Shown here: positions 29,015 through 37,552 of the stretch, one piece after another
Layout of the letters: each line of letters begins with the position of its first letter
Position numbering within the stretch: the stretch's first letter is position 1
Assembly (NCBI GenBank): GCA_938015435.1
Contig: CALLPN010000010.1
Coordinates: 1 to 64,000, forward strand
Length of the DNA: 64,000 bases
Reading direction: 5' to 3'
Source of the DNA: an uncultured Saprospiraceae bacterium
GTDB taxonomy: Bacteria > Bacteroidota > Bacteroidia > Chitinophagales > Saprospiraceae
Notes under the pieces: generated by a model
Databases searched by the model: none
The model's input: the letters and a program-made list of their open reading frames with translations, nothing else
Told to the model about the DNA's origin: nothing
Program-made: the position numbers and the translations under genes

Positions 29015-29434
29015 ATGAAGTGGGAAAAATTAAACAGGAAGGAACAATCTATTCAGATTATAAGAATATTGCGGAGTTTATCTATCGCGGATGGTGCTCT
29101 TACACATAGTGAGTTAGATTTGATCCGTAAGGTGGGTGATTATTATGGATTGACAAGTGATGAAGTAGATGATGAACTGATTTCTGAAACGCCTGTTATA
29201 TCTGTACCTTCCGATGAAAATGCAAGAATCAAAATTCTTTATTATATGCTTTATCTTATCAAAGCAGATCAAGTTATAGATCTCGAAGAAGTACAACTGG
29301 TGCATCACTTTGGTCTTAAATTAGGTTTTAGAGAAAATATGCTCGATAAGCTCATAGATATTGCCAAAGAGAATATTGGCAAAGGTCTACCTATAGAAAA
29401 GATGCTTGACACTATACGTCAATATCTAAATTAA
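29015..29434 (+). CDS. TerB-like helical protein
   Basis: With the ATG at 29015 this is a 139-residue all-helical protein resembling the TerB/DjlA N-terminal fold. It has two acidic helix-loop elements: IADGALTHSELDLIRKVGDYYGL near the N-terminus and KADQVIDLEEVQLVHHFGLKLGF further on. TerB domains occur in tellurite- and stress-response proteins and as co-chaperone modules; no specific function follows from the fold. An in-frame ATG at 28970 would add MVIAISMVCLGTTIA, a possible membrane segment, but TerB proteins are usually cytoplasmic, so the internal start is preferred with moderate confidence. It is about 100 bp from truC and may be co-transcribed with it. Confidence 0.7.
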   Translation: MKWEKLNRKEQSIQIIRILRSLSIADGALTHSELDLIRKVGDYYGLTSDEVDDELISETPVISVPSDENARIKILYYMLYLIKADQVIDLEEVQLVHHFGLKLGFRENMLDKLIDIAKENIGKGLPIEKMLDTIRQYLN

Positions 29435-29534
29435 ACTTATTAAAGACATTACGAACTACCAAAAACGGCATTAAAGTCTTCTTTATATTTTTTTGAATTC
29501 TAAATCAGTTATTCTTCTTTACAAAACAAATAAT

Positions 29535-30218
29535 GTGTTAGAAATCCTGTATCAAGACGAAAATTTAATCGCAATCAATAAACCGCATGGATTATTGGTA
29601 CATCGCAGTCCGATAGCTGCTGATGCAACAGAATTTGCAATACAGATACTTAGAAACCAGATTGACCAATATGTATATCCATGTCATAGACTCGATCGTA
29701 AGACATCGGGTGTGCTACTGTTTGCTAAAAACAAAGAAACTCAATCAGCAATAAATTTATTATTTCAAGAAAGAAAAGTAAAGAAAGAATATATTGCTAT
29801 TGTTCGAGGTTGGACGGAAGATAAGACTCATATCGATTATCCTCTTACTAATGATAAGGGAATTACACAAGATGCGATTACTGATCTTGTAACGTTAGAT
29901 AGGTCGGAGATCAACGTACCTCTAGGCAAGTATGATACTCAGAGATACTCTTTGGTGTTACTCAAGCCAAAAACAGGACGTATGCATCAGTTAAGAAAGC
30001 ATATGGCCCATATAAGACATCCGATCATAGGAGATAGACCTCATGGGTGCAATAAGCAGAATCGTCTGTTTAGGGATCGCTGGCAAATGATGACAATGAT
30101 GCTTCATGCGCGACAATTGCAGTTAATAGAACCACATTACATCAATATGAAGTCTAGACCATCTAGTGAATTCAGCAGAGTAATTAGTATATTAGACTTG
30201 TCTTATAGTGAAAATTAA
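29535..30218 (+). CDS. truC: tRNA pseudouridine(65) synthase
   Basis: This RluA-family pseudouridine synthase isomerises uridine in tRNA in the cytoplasm. The catalytic Asp is in CHRLDRKTSGVLLF. The sequence follows the Escherichia coli TruC pattern closely in outline: an N-terminal LEILYQDENLIAINKP, LLVHRS, EYIAIVRGW, the TRYSLVxLxPKTGRxHQLRxH region and HIRHPIIGD. A TTG at 29493 would give a longer ORF, but a GTG at 29535 places the initiator exactly before LEILYQDE, where TruC proteins begin. That gives a 227-residue protein without an unsupported leader. The next lipoprotein gene starts 40 bp downstream. Confidence 0.92.
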   Translation: MLEILYQDENLIAINKPHGLLVHRSPIAADATEFAIQILRNQIDQYVYPCHRLDRKTSGVLLFAKNKETQSAINLLFQERKVKKEYIAIVRGWTEDKTHIDYPLTNDKGITQDAITDLVTLDRSEINVPLGKYDTQRYSLVLLKPKTGRMHQLRKHMAHIRHPIIGDRPHGCNKQNRLFRDRWQMMTMMLHARQLQLIEPHYINMKSRPSSEFSRVISILDLSYSEN

Positions 30219-30258
30219 ACGCAATAAATATCTTATTAATACGTATAAAAAACTAATT

Positions 30259-30642
30259 ATGAAATGCATCAAAACTACCCTCTTTATATTGCTTTCGATC
30301 TTAATCATAAGCTGTGGTAAAGAAGGTCTATCTGATCAAGAAATACCTGAATCATCGCGTAATTCTAAATTAAGAGTTACTGTTGAACTTTGCGATGCCA
30401 ATGGTAATTGCTTGGCTAGACAAGGAAAACTCGTAAGCATTTATGAGTATGAAGATGAAGCAATGGAATCTCTGCCTAGTCTCCAATTGGTCCAAACAGA
30501 TACCTCTGGAGTTGCTGATTTTGGTTTGGTAGAATTAGAAAGCGTATATGTAACCGTTAGACAAAATGGGATATTAGATATTTCGCAAGTGAATCTCACT
30601 CGCAACACAATATCTCATCATTTAATCCAATTAGAAGAGTAG
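30259..30642 (+). CDS. Small lipoprotein of unknown function
   Basis: This 127-residue protein has a textbook lipoprotein signal (MKCIKTTLFILLSILIISC, lipobox IISC with Cys19). The mature part of about 108 residues is a single beta-sandwich-like domain (SKLRVTVELCDANGNCLARQGKLVSIYEYED). Its pattern of short strands and a TDTSGVADFG turn resembles Ig-like or CNA-B-like folds. The upstream in-frame ATG at 30208 overlaps truC and would bury the signal peptide, so the start at 30259 is preferred. It lies 20 bp before the secreted nuclease-like gene, suggesting an operon. Function unknown. Confidence 0.8.
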   Translation: MKCIKTTLFILLSILIISCGKEGLSDQEIPESSRNSKLRVTVELCDANGNCLARQGKLVSIYEYEDEAMESLPSLQLVQTDTSGVADFGLVELESVYVTVRQNGILDISQVNLTRNTISHHLIQLEE

Positions 30643-30662
30643 TATAGATTAGTTTTGTAATT

Positions 30663-32345
30663 ATGATGAAAAAGTACTTTGCTGCCGGTGTTATTATTCT
30701 TTTCTCGTTAATCAGTAATGGTCAAATTCTCATAGATGAAAATTTTGAGGATTGGAATGACATTCCTGTTTACAGTGACCCTATTGGTGACGGTAACAGT
30801 TTTGGAGATGATTTCACTGAGTTTCAAGTAACTAATGATGATAATTACTTATACTTCCGTATAGAGCTAAGAGATGAAATCTTACTACAAGAAGAGAACC
30901 GGATCAACATTTATATTGATGCTGACAACAATGCTAATACTGGCACTATCCAAGCAGGTATAGGTGCAGAAATTGGATTTGAATTCGGTGATCGAAGAGG
31001 ATTTATCCGTAATGACAATACGACTAATACGGTATTTCATGATGATCTTGGTATCACTGTATTGCCTTCACTAAGTTCTAAAGTTTTTGAATTTGCGGTC
31101 TCGCGTTCTTACTTCTCAGGGAGCGATCAATTTATAGATGGTACCATAGCGGTGGCTTGCAGAGATAATAGATCTGGGGGTGATGTAATACCCAACAGTG
31201 CTTCTGATAGGATATATACTTTGGTGGATAACAATAATGCAACATTACCAGAATTTGGATTCCTCAAAGTTGGAGATGGATTTCGTATGATGACATACAA
31301 TGCATTGTTTGATGGACTGTTTAAATCTGGTCAATCACAGCAGCAAAAAAGAATCATCAAAGCTATGGATGCTGACATCTATGCTTTTGTAGAGATATAT
31401 GATTTTAACTCTGGACCTATTGCTGACATCATAGAAAATGAAACTGGATATATCGGTTGGGATCACGCATCTGAAGGATCAGATACACATGTAATCAGTA
31501 AATATCCGATCAAAGATCATACAAATATCGATGGTAATGGAGCTTATCTTTTGGAATATCAAGGAAATGATATGCTTATTATTGTGGCTCATCTACCGGC
31601 TGGAAGTAACGATGAATCCAGACAAGCAGAGGTCGATAAGATCGCAGCGTTTATCAGAGATGCTAAGTTGGGTCTCAATGAGTTTCAGCTAGCTACAGAT
31701 GCACCTATATTGATAACTGGTGATATGAATCTATATGGCAATAAAAGGCAGAGAGAAACGCTTACATCAGGCGAAATAATCAACAACAATGCTTATGGTC
31801 CAGATGCTAGTCCTGATTGGGACAACACACCATTAACTGCAGCATTACCATTTGCAACTGGTTTACCACAAGCTGTTACCTGGATCAATCCTAATAGTAG
31901 TTTCTTCCCTGGAAGATTAGATTATACATTCTACTCTGATCATGTTCTAGATCTCACAAATACTTTCTGTCTGAATACTAACGATATTGATGATACTGAT
32001 CTAGAAATATTAGATCTCAATCGAAACGACACACGAAGTGGCTCAGATCATTTGCCTGTGATAACGGACTTCGAAATCAGAGTAACTAATTCTCAAAAAA
32101 ATCTGACTTTGGAAGATATCAATGTAACTGTTTTTCCTAATCCTATTGCAGATCTATTACATATAGAAAGTAAAGATGAGATCTTATTTATTAAAGTGAT
32201 AGACGTTATGGGTAAAGTCATATTTAGTTCTGATCATCTAAATCATCAAAACAAAATATCAACCACTCAATGGAACAGTGGGATGTACTTGGTTCAGATA
32301 GGTACTGTGGTAGGAAGCGCAACAGAAATGTTATTTAAGCGTTAG
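30663..32345 (+). CDS. Secreted endonuclease/exonuclease/phosphatase-family protein with T9SS type A sorting domain
   Basis: This 560-residue exported protein has three parts after a signal peptide (to about residue 20, LISNGQ). Residues about 25-190 form a beta-sandwich that resembles family 9-type or DOMON-like modules (DDNYLYFRIELRDEI, NRINIYIDADNNANTGT). Residues about 205-480 form an EEP domain with the expected order FRMMTYNALFDG, VEIYDF (metal-binding Glu), HVISKYPI, IIVAHLPAGS, ITGDMNLYG and SGSDHLPVITDF. The last 75 residues are a T9SS type A sorting domain (VFPNPIADLLHIES...). It probably hydrolyses extracellular nucleic acid or phosphodiesters for nutrient capture or biofilm turnover. 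Whether the substrate is DNA, RNA or a lipid phosphate cannot be decided. Confidence 0.9.
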   Translation: MMKKYFAAGVIILFSLISNGQILIDENFEDWNDIPVYSDPIGDGNSFGDDFTEFQVTNDDNYLYFRIELRDEILLQEENRINIYIDADNNANTGTIQAGIGAEIGFEFGDRRGFIRNDNTTNTVFHDDLGITVLPSLSSKVFEFAVSRSYFSGSDQFIDGTIAVACRDNRSGGDVIPNSASDRIYTLVDNNNATLPEFGFLKVGDGFRMMTYNALFDGLFKSGQSQQQKRIIKAMDADIYAFVEIYDFNSGPIADIIENETGYIGWDHASEGSDTHVISKYPIKDHTNIDGNGAYLLEYQGNDMLIIVAHLPAGSNDESRQAEVDKIAAFIRDAKLGLNEFQLATDAPILITGDMNLYGNKRQRETLTSGEIINNNAYGPDASPDWDNTPLTAALPFATGLPQAVTWINPNSSFFPGRLDYTFYSDHVLDLTNTFCLNTNDIDDTDLEILDLNRNDTRSGSDHLPVITDFEIRVTNSQKNLTLEDINVTVFPNPIADLLHIESKDEILFIKVIDVMGKVIFSSDHLNHQNKISTTQWNSGMYLVQIGTVVGSATEMLFKR

Positions 32346-32367
32346 ATTATCTAAACCTATAGATCAA

Positions 32368-32904
32368 ATGAAGAAGGTAGGATTCTTAATTATCCTAATA
32401 GTAATTATCTTATCGCTATACAAAAACAAGAGTGATCGCATTCAATCTAATTGCGAAAAGGATGTTCCAGTACAAGTATGTTCTTTGGGCCTTGATAAAG
32501 AGTTCAAATTAGCAAAATCTACACTTTACAATTTGTATGCTTGGAACAAATTAACAACTGCAGATCCTCTATGCTCCGACAATCTAATTCCCTTAAATAT
32601 AGATATCGTATTAGACACTGTGAACTTTGATAAGAAGCTCAATTCAATTCGATTCTACTTTCATATCTATGATCAGTTTGATATCAATCGTATAATTCTT
32701 TGTAAAGAAAGAGGGATTCACTCAATATGGGTAAATAGCAAAGACAAATCGAAACCATTTATATCGCATTGGGGATTTAATGATTATGTAGTATTCAAAT
32801 TCACTGAAATGAATGAAAATCAGTTACAAGAGATTCAATTATTCTACGATCAAAATCAGAGTAACCTTTCAAGCTGGATTAAAAATTACAATCTCGATCA
32901 ATAA
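32368..32904 (+). CDS. Membrane-anchored protein of unknown function
   Basis: This 178-residue protein has one N-terminal hydrophobic segment (MKKVGFLIILIVIILSLY) that fits a signal anchor rather than a cleaved peptide, and a soluble domain of about 150 residues. Several cysteines (NCEKDVPVQVCSLGL, PLCSDN, ILCKER) could form disulfides in the periplasm. No family is recognised. It starts 22 bp after the secreted nuclease-like gene and is probably the last gene of the 30259-32904 transcript. That position suggests an envelope role beside the secreted enzyme, but the link is inference only. Confidence 0.7.
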   Translation: MKKVGFLIILIVIILSLYKNKSDRIQSNCEKDVPVQVCSLGLDKEFKLAKSTLYNLYAWNKLTTADPLCSDNLIPLNIDIVLDTVNFDKKLNSIRFYFHIYDQFDINRIILCKERGIHSIWVNSKDKSKPFISHWGFNDYVVFKFTEMNENQLQEIQLFYDQNQSNLSSWIKNYNLDQ

Positions 32905-33001
32905 GTATCTAGTGGTCACATATACAATCCTGTTGGCAACTGAGAGTTGAAAGTATATATCTGTTTTTTGTATATTGCTATAATAAATCAATTAGAATCT
33001 C

Positions 33002-33970
33002 ATGAAAAATCTACTCATCGTCCTTACCGCAATTCTTTGCTTTAGTCAATGCGACGCACAATCAGATGTACTCATCAGAATAAAAGTCATAGACGATATC
33101 GAAAACTATCCAATCTACTCCAGATTAGCAGAGACTGTTGATGGCAATTCCACTTGGAAAGAAGGCTACGAGTACATGGATGACATAGAGATGAACTCGA
33201 TTAGTTATATGAGTGATGGGCTCAAAGTAAATGGATTAATGGTGAAACCCAAAAAGCCAGGAAACTATCCATGTATAATATATAACAGAGGAGGAAATCG
33301 AGACTTCGGTCAACTTATAGTAGCGACTGCTGCCATACGCTTAGGTAAATTAGCAAAAGAAGGTTATGTGGTGATCGCGAGTAACTATCGAGGAAATGGC
33401 GGCGGTGAGGGCCAAGAACAGTTTGGTGGAGAGGATGTAAATGATGTACTCAATCTGATTGATGTGCTCAAAGAAGTAGAAAGTGCCAATATCGAAAAGA
33501 TCGGAATGTATGGATGGAGTCGAGGTGGAATGATGACTTATTTGGCATTAACTAAAACTGACCAAATAGACGCTGCCGTGGTGGGTGGTGCAAGATCGGA
33601 TCTTACTATCATAGATAGGCCCAATATGGAAACTAATGTATACGCCGAACTGATTCCTAATTACGAAGAGAATAAGGAAGCAGAACTTAAAAAAAGATCG
33701 GCGGTGTATTGGGCCGACCAATTCCCTAAGAATGTTCCTATTCTGATGTTACATGGTAATTCTGATTGGAGAGTAAAATCTACTAACTCATTAAATCTCG
33801 CATTAGAATTTGAAAAGCATAGAGTCCCTTATAGACTTAAAATATTTGAAGGAGGAGATCATGGAATCTCTGAACATCGAGATGAAGTAGACACAGAAGT
33901 AATTAATTGGTTTCGAAGATTTCTTAAAGAAGGTGAAGCTATGCCTAATATGGAAATGCATGGTAGGTAA
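33002..33970 (+). CDS. Secreted alpha/beta hydrolase, prolyl-oligopeptidase type
   Basis: This 322-residue protein has a signal peptide (MKNLLIVLTAILCFSQCDA). A weak lipobox (FSQC) is also possible. An S9-like alpha/beta-hydrolase domain covers about 70-310. The nucleophile Ser is in YGWSRGG (GxSxG), the acid is in HGNSDWRV and the His in GGDHGIS, in the correct order for a catalytic triad. The oxyanion region YNRGGNRDFG is also present. It should act in the periplasm or at the surface as a peptidase or esterase, without the beta-propeller of true prolyl oligopeptidases. An 8-bp stem (ATACTTCA with TGAAGTAT) follows the stop codon at 33983-34006. Confidence 0.88.
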   Translation: MKNLLIVLTAILCFSQCDAQSDVLIRIKVIDDIENYPIYSRLAETVDGNSTWKEGYEYMDDIEMNSISYMSDGLKVNGLMVKPKKPGNYPCIIYNRGGNRDFGQLIVATAAIRLGKLAKEGYVVIASNYRGNGGGEGQEQFGGEDVNDVLNLIDVLKEVESANIEKIGMYGWSRGGMMTYLALTKTDQIDAAVVGGARSDLTIIDRPNMETNVYAELIPNYEENKEAELKKRSAVYWADQFPKNVPILMLHGNSDWRVKSTNSLNLALEFEKHRVPYRLKIFEGGDHGISEHRDEVDTEVINWFRRFLKEGEAMPNMEMHGR

Positions 33971-34037
33971 GGTCAAAACACCATACTTCACTCACGATTG
34001 AAGTATTAATAACTCAACTATAAATTAGGAAGACTTT

Positions 34038-34691
34038 ATGAAGTTTAGTAGAAAAGATAATCAAACCCAAAAGATACTTCATTTATTAGTCGCAGTACTC
34101 GGAATATGCATAATATACTTGGGATACGCGAAACTATACTGGACATGGAATGTACTTACCTTTCCATTAGGATTGATCATTGCTGTTTCGGGTTACAAAA
34201 ACTTCAAAAAATCAGATCATGTTATTAAAGAGATAAACTTTGGGGATGATATTATTTGCATCGAATATCTTAATGGTTTAGAAACTGAAGTAAAGACCGA
34301 GAAACTATCATACTCGTTATTGGTAAAGAAATTCTACAAGCCTATTAGATCATTAGAGATATTTGAAAAAAGGAAAGTTGGTCTATTTAGAGGCAAGAGT
34401 CTTGGTATTATACATATCAATAAATGGGATAATATTGAAGATATTGCAAAGCATCTCATTCGGAATAAGTACGAAAGAAAAAAATGGAAATTTGGATGGA
34501 GCACAACAGATTTCCTTATGTTATTTGCAATCCTAATAGGACTTACTGAAGGAGTTGCGGGTGGCTATGTGAAAAGCATGCAAGATGTTGCCTCACAATC
34601 ACTTGGTGAAATAGGCGAAGCGATGTCCGATGCTAAATCAAAAGAAATGGAGGATAGCATTAGAGCTGAAGAAAAGTATTTTAAAAAGTAA
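34038..34691 (+). CDS. Membrane protein of unknown function
   Basis: This 217-residue protein has two adjacent hydrophobic segments near the N-terminus (about 13-31, LHLLVAVLGICIIYLGYAKL, and about 36-52, NVLTFPLGLIIAVSGYKN). A third lies at about 155-178 (TDFLMLFAILIGLTEGVAGGY). Between them is a soluble region of about 95 residues with strand-rich, lysine-rich sequence. The C-terminus is a short charged helix (AMSDAKSKEMEDSIRAEEKYFKK). I recognise no family. It stands alone between the hydrolase and the AraC-type regulator. The N-terminal KFSRKDNQTQK suggests an inside-facing N-terminus. Confidence 0.7.
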   Translation: MKFSRKDNQTQKILHLLVAVLGICIIYLGYAKLYWTWNVLTFPLGLIIAVSGYKNFKKSDHVIKEINFGDDIICIEYLNGLETEVKTEKLSYSLLVKKFYKPIRSLEIFEKRKVGLFRGKSLGIIHINKWDNIEDIAKHLIRNKYERKKWKFGWSTTDFLMLFAILIGLTEGVAGGYVKSMQDVASQSLGEIGEAMSDAKSKEMEDSIRAEEKYFKK

Positions 34692-34917
34692 TATTCAATC
34701 TTAAGCAACCTAGCAATAGGAAAAGATATAATCTCTATCAAAATAGACATCCTTGAATTCATGATCAAGCAAATTAAACTGACTTCCAAGTGTCCCATCT
34801 CAGACATTCTAAGTATACTGATCCTATTCTATGTTAAAATGTATTTTACATTTACCACAGAGATAATGATTGGCTAGTTCATGAACAAACCATTCGTAGC
34901 CACAAGAGATAAGTCTC

Positions 34918-35976
34918 ATGATAAACAAATTTAATCCAGAAGTAAATAAGATCTATCTTATAGATAAGTATGTAATGTATCATATACTTAGTGGCTCTGG
35001 TGGTATCGAAGTGGACTTCCAGAGTTACCACAACTGGAAAGATAAATTGATATTCTTAGAAAAAGGACAATACATTAAATTCCAATCGGACAATTTTGAA
35101 GTACGAAAGATAGAATTTCGTGATGAAAAAGTGTTTCGAAAAAAAGAGGTACGAGTACTATTCAAACATCTAGTAGCTTTGGGTTATATCAATTTCTCAG
35201 AATGTGAGACTTGTCAGAAATATTTAAACCATTCAGTTTTTTCAGATCATGCCAGTGACATCATAGACATATCTTCTAAGCAATGGTATTGGCAAAACCC
35301 GTTTCATGCCAACCAAGAGGAATATCATTTGATATTTGATGTCAAGGACATTATAGATAAGCAGTATAAGAATCATTTATCTAATGAAAAAATTTCCAAA
35401 ATAATTGGCGCTCAAGGACATGATGCTCAAGCTTTGTTTAAAAGTAAAGTTGGGTTCTCTATAAAATCGATGCTTAGTTATAAGCGATTCTTGGAAAGCA
35501 AGAAGGAAGTCGCTTTTAGTGATAAAAGCATCAAAGAAATCGCATATGAATACGGCTTTAAAGATCCTGCTTATTTCAATAGAGTTTTTAGCAAAATGGC
35601 TGGACAGACACCTACCCAATTTAGAGAAACTGTTGACTTTGAAAAATCCGATACTTTCTTGGCTGATCTATACTACTTGCTAGAGAATCATCACAAAGAA
35701 CAAAGAGTACTAAATTTTTATGCCGACAAAATGAGCTTACCCATCAAAAGCCTCTCAAAGAAAGTGAAGGACAAACTCAATGTCACTTTGGGGCAACTCA
35801 TACGTCAAGAAGTAATTAACTCGGCCAAAAGCATGCTTCAGACTAGTGCAAGTATCAAGGAGATTGCTTTTGAATTGGACTTCGAAGAAGCTAATCATTT
35901 TTCTGCTTTCTTTAAACACCATACTACGTTCGCCCCATCTCAGTATCGAGAACTCATGAATGTGAAGACGTCATAG
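34918..35976 (+). CDS. AraC-family transcriptional regulator with two HTH domains
   Basis: This 352-residue protein has an AraC-like N-terminal sensor half (about 1-95, KIYLIDKYVMYHILSGSGGIEVDF; GQYIKFQ) and then two complete-looking AraC DNA-binding regions. The first (about 157-237) contains KSIKEIAYEYGFKDPAYFNRVFSKMAGQTPTQFRE. The second (about 266-346) contains ASIKEIAFELDFEEANHFSAFFKHHTTFAPSQYRE. Ordinary AraC proteins have one such domain of about 100 residues at the C-terminus. The gene lies upstream of and parallel to the SnoaL-like, membrane and YHS genes (235-bp gap), so it is the likely regulator of that group. The effector is not predictable from sequence. Confidence 0.88.
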   Translation: MINKFNPEVNKIYLIDKYVMYHILSGSGGIEVDFQSYHNWKDKLIFLEKGQYIKFQSDNFEVRKIEFRDEKVFRKKEVRVLFKHLVALGYINFSECETCQKYLNHSVFSDHASDIIDISSKQWYWQNPFHANQEEYHLIFDVKDIIDKQYKNHLSNEKISKIIGAQGHDAQALFKSKVGFSIKSMLSYKRFLESKKEVAFSDKSIKEIAYEYGFKDPAYFNRVFSKMAGQTPTQFRETVDFEKSDTFLADLYYLLENHHKEQRVLNFYADKMSLPIKSLSKKVKDKLNVTLGQLIRQEVINSAKSMLQTSASIKEIAFELDFEEANHFSAFFKHHTTFAPSQYRELMNVKTS

Positions 35977-36211
35977 AAAAGACCTACAAATCAAGGATAG
36001 TAACGCTAATTGAGTTAGTTAATTCGCTATCACGAATAGACCTCCAGTCCATTCCATATTCTCAAGATTCTAATTCTAGAATTACACAATCAATTTTCAA
36101 TAAGTTATAAAAAGTACAACTCTTTAGGAGTTTCTTGTACTAAACTTGGTATGATCCTGTCTCATCTTTGCATTGTAATTAATTAATAATATACATAAAA
36201 AGGAATACAAT

Positions 36212-36562
36212 ATGAATATCAAGACACAAGTACAAGCCATGGATGCACTAGTAAGTAAAGGCGCAATAGTAAATGCTGTAAAAACTTACTTTTCAGAGAC
36301 TGCTAATACATCTGATTATGGAAATGTAAATACTACTACTAAAGATCAGATGGTTGAAAAGATGGAAGGATTTGTTGGAGCTATTGCCAAAGTAAATGGA
36401 ATCACACATCACGAAACTATCGTGGATAGCAATAGTTCTGCTTCAGAATTTACATTTGATTTCGATATGAAAGATGGAAGTAAAATCTTATGGCATGAGA
36501 TTATTAGAAGAAAGTGGAATGTAGAAGGTCAAGTAACTTCTGAACAATACTTCCAAGCATAA
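36212..36562 (+). CDS. SnoaL-like (NTF2-fold) small protein
   Basis: This 116-residue cytoplasmic protein has the cone-shaped NTF2/SnoaL pattern: an N-terminal helix (KGAIVNAVKTYFSE), a second helix (KDQMVEKMEGFVGAIAKV) and then curved strands (HHETIVDSNSSASEFTFDFDMKDGSKILWHEIIRRKWNVEGQVTSEQYF). Such proteins bind small hydrophobic molecules or act as isomerase-like enzymes; the pocket chemistry cannot be read here. It is preceded by an AraC-type regulator. It is the first of three small genes (gaps of 35 and 46 bp) that look like one operon. AAAAAGGA lies about 12 bp upstream of the ATG, more purine-rich than most starts in the window. Confidence 0.75.
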   Translation: MNIKTQVQAMDALVSKGAIVNAVKTYFSETANTSDYGNVNTTTKDQMVEKMEGFVGAIAKVNGITHHETIVDSNSSASEFTFDFDMKDGSKILWHEIIRRKWNVEGQVTSEQYFQA

Positions 36563-36597
36563 TTTTCCATTCCCACACACATACTAAATATAATAAT

Positions 36598-36951
36598 ATG
36601 AAATTCGTAACCAAGCAGATACATGCTTACTTAGACTACCCTGTTGCTTTTGCATTAATAGCTCTACCCTTCCTGTTAGGAATAGGTGAATCAAATCCAA
36701 TTGCGCTTCAGCTATCAGTGATTACTGGTTGTGCAGCTTTAGTACTTACTTTACTTACAGATCACCAATTTGGAGTAATTAAAGTAATATCATACAAACT
36801 GCATCTTATAGTAGATTTCCTAGTGGCCGTAGTCTTTTTAATAGCACCGTTCATATTCTCGTTTGAAGGTATGGATGCCATCTACTATTGGATTAATGGA
36901 GCTGCCGTGCTCTTTGTGGTCAGTATGCATAAACCAGAACCTGCACTTTAA
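36598..36951 (+). CDS. Four-helix integral membrane protein, SPW-repeat-like
   Basis: This 117-residue protein is almost wholly hydrophobic, with four predicted membrane helices at about 14-31, 38-57, 69-89 and 93-110. The arrangement (LDYPVAFALIALPFLLG and later LIVDFLVAVVFLIAPFIFSFEGMDAIYYWINGAAVLFVVS) recalls small SPW-repeat membrane proteins, in which two helix pairs each follow a short aromatic motif. The match is by pattern only. It has no charged loop domain, so it is likely a small inner-membrane protein. It lies between the SnoaL-like and YHS genes in the probable operon downstream of the AraC-type regulator. Confidence 0.7.
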   Translation: MKFVTKQIHAYLDYPVAFALIALPFLLGIGESNPIALQLSVITGCAALVLTLLTDHQFGVIKVISYKLHLIVDFLVAVVFLIAPFIFSFEGMDAIYYWINGAAVLFVVSMHKPEPAL

Positions 36952-36997
36952 TTAATCATTTATTAATAACATTCATAATTTATCAAATTTACATTCA

Positions 36998-37465
36998 ATG
37001 AAACAGATCATATTTACAATTGCATGTTTTGCTGTAATATCGACTAGCGTCATAGCACAGGATAATAAAGCAAACAACATCGATAATAGTAATATCGCAT
37101 TAGATGGATATAGTCCAGTATCGTATGCTGATCTTGCTCTAGCTCAAAAAGGAGTAAAAGAGTACAAATCGGAATACGAAAAAGTAGTTTATTACTTCAC
37201 GTCATCGGATCAAAAAAATACTTTCGACAAGAACCCAACTAAGTACTTACCGCAATACGGAGGCTATTGTGCGTTTGGTGCTTATGCCGGCGCTAAGTTC
37301 CGCACAGACCCTACTAAGTTCATCAGTAAGGATGGTAAGTATTTTCTATTTCTAAATAATCTAGAATTAGATGCTAAGCAATTGTGGCTTAATGAAAAAA
37401 ACCATAACAAGCTCGTCAGTGCTGCTGATGGCAATTGGATAAAACTGAGTAAGACGCATAATTAA
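36998..37465 (+). CDS. Secreted YHS-domain protein
   Basis: This 155-residue protein has a signal peptide (to about residue 20, TSVIAQD) and then a YHS-like domain (about 30-120). The family pattern is visible as LDGYSPVSYADLA, the central VVYYFTSSDQKNTFDKNPTKYLPQYGGYCAFG, and ends in short strands near KYFLFLNN. YHS domains are found in copper-handling and oxidoreductase-associated proteins and are thought to bind metal through Cys and His residues. Here Cys91 in GGYCAFG and the following residues are candidate ligands. It closes the three-gene set after the AraC-type regulator. A perfect palindrome terminator follows 23 bp after the stop codon. Confidence 0.85.
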   Translation: MKQIIFTIACFAVISTSVIAQDNKANNIDNSNIALDGYSPVSYADLALAQKGVKEYKSEYEKVVYYFTSSDQKNTFDKNPTKYLPQYGGYCAFGAYAGAKFRTDPTKFISKDGKYFLFLNNLELDAKQLWLNEKNHNKLVSAADGNWIKLSKTHN

Positions 37466-37488
37466 TTGCATATCATATTTAGTATCCC

Positions 37489-37516
37489 AGGGTAAATCTA
37501 ATATTAGATTTACCCT
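37489..37516. terminator. Perfect 28-bp palindrome between convergent genes
   Basis: AGGGTAAATCTAAT is followed immediately by its exact inverse complement. The hairpin lies between the YHS gene and the convergent minus-strand gene at 37553 and can terminate transcription from both sides. Only a short T-rich tail (TTTAT) follows. Confidence 0.75.
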
Positions 37517-37552
37517 TTATTCGTTTCATACAATCACTAGCAATAAATACAA

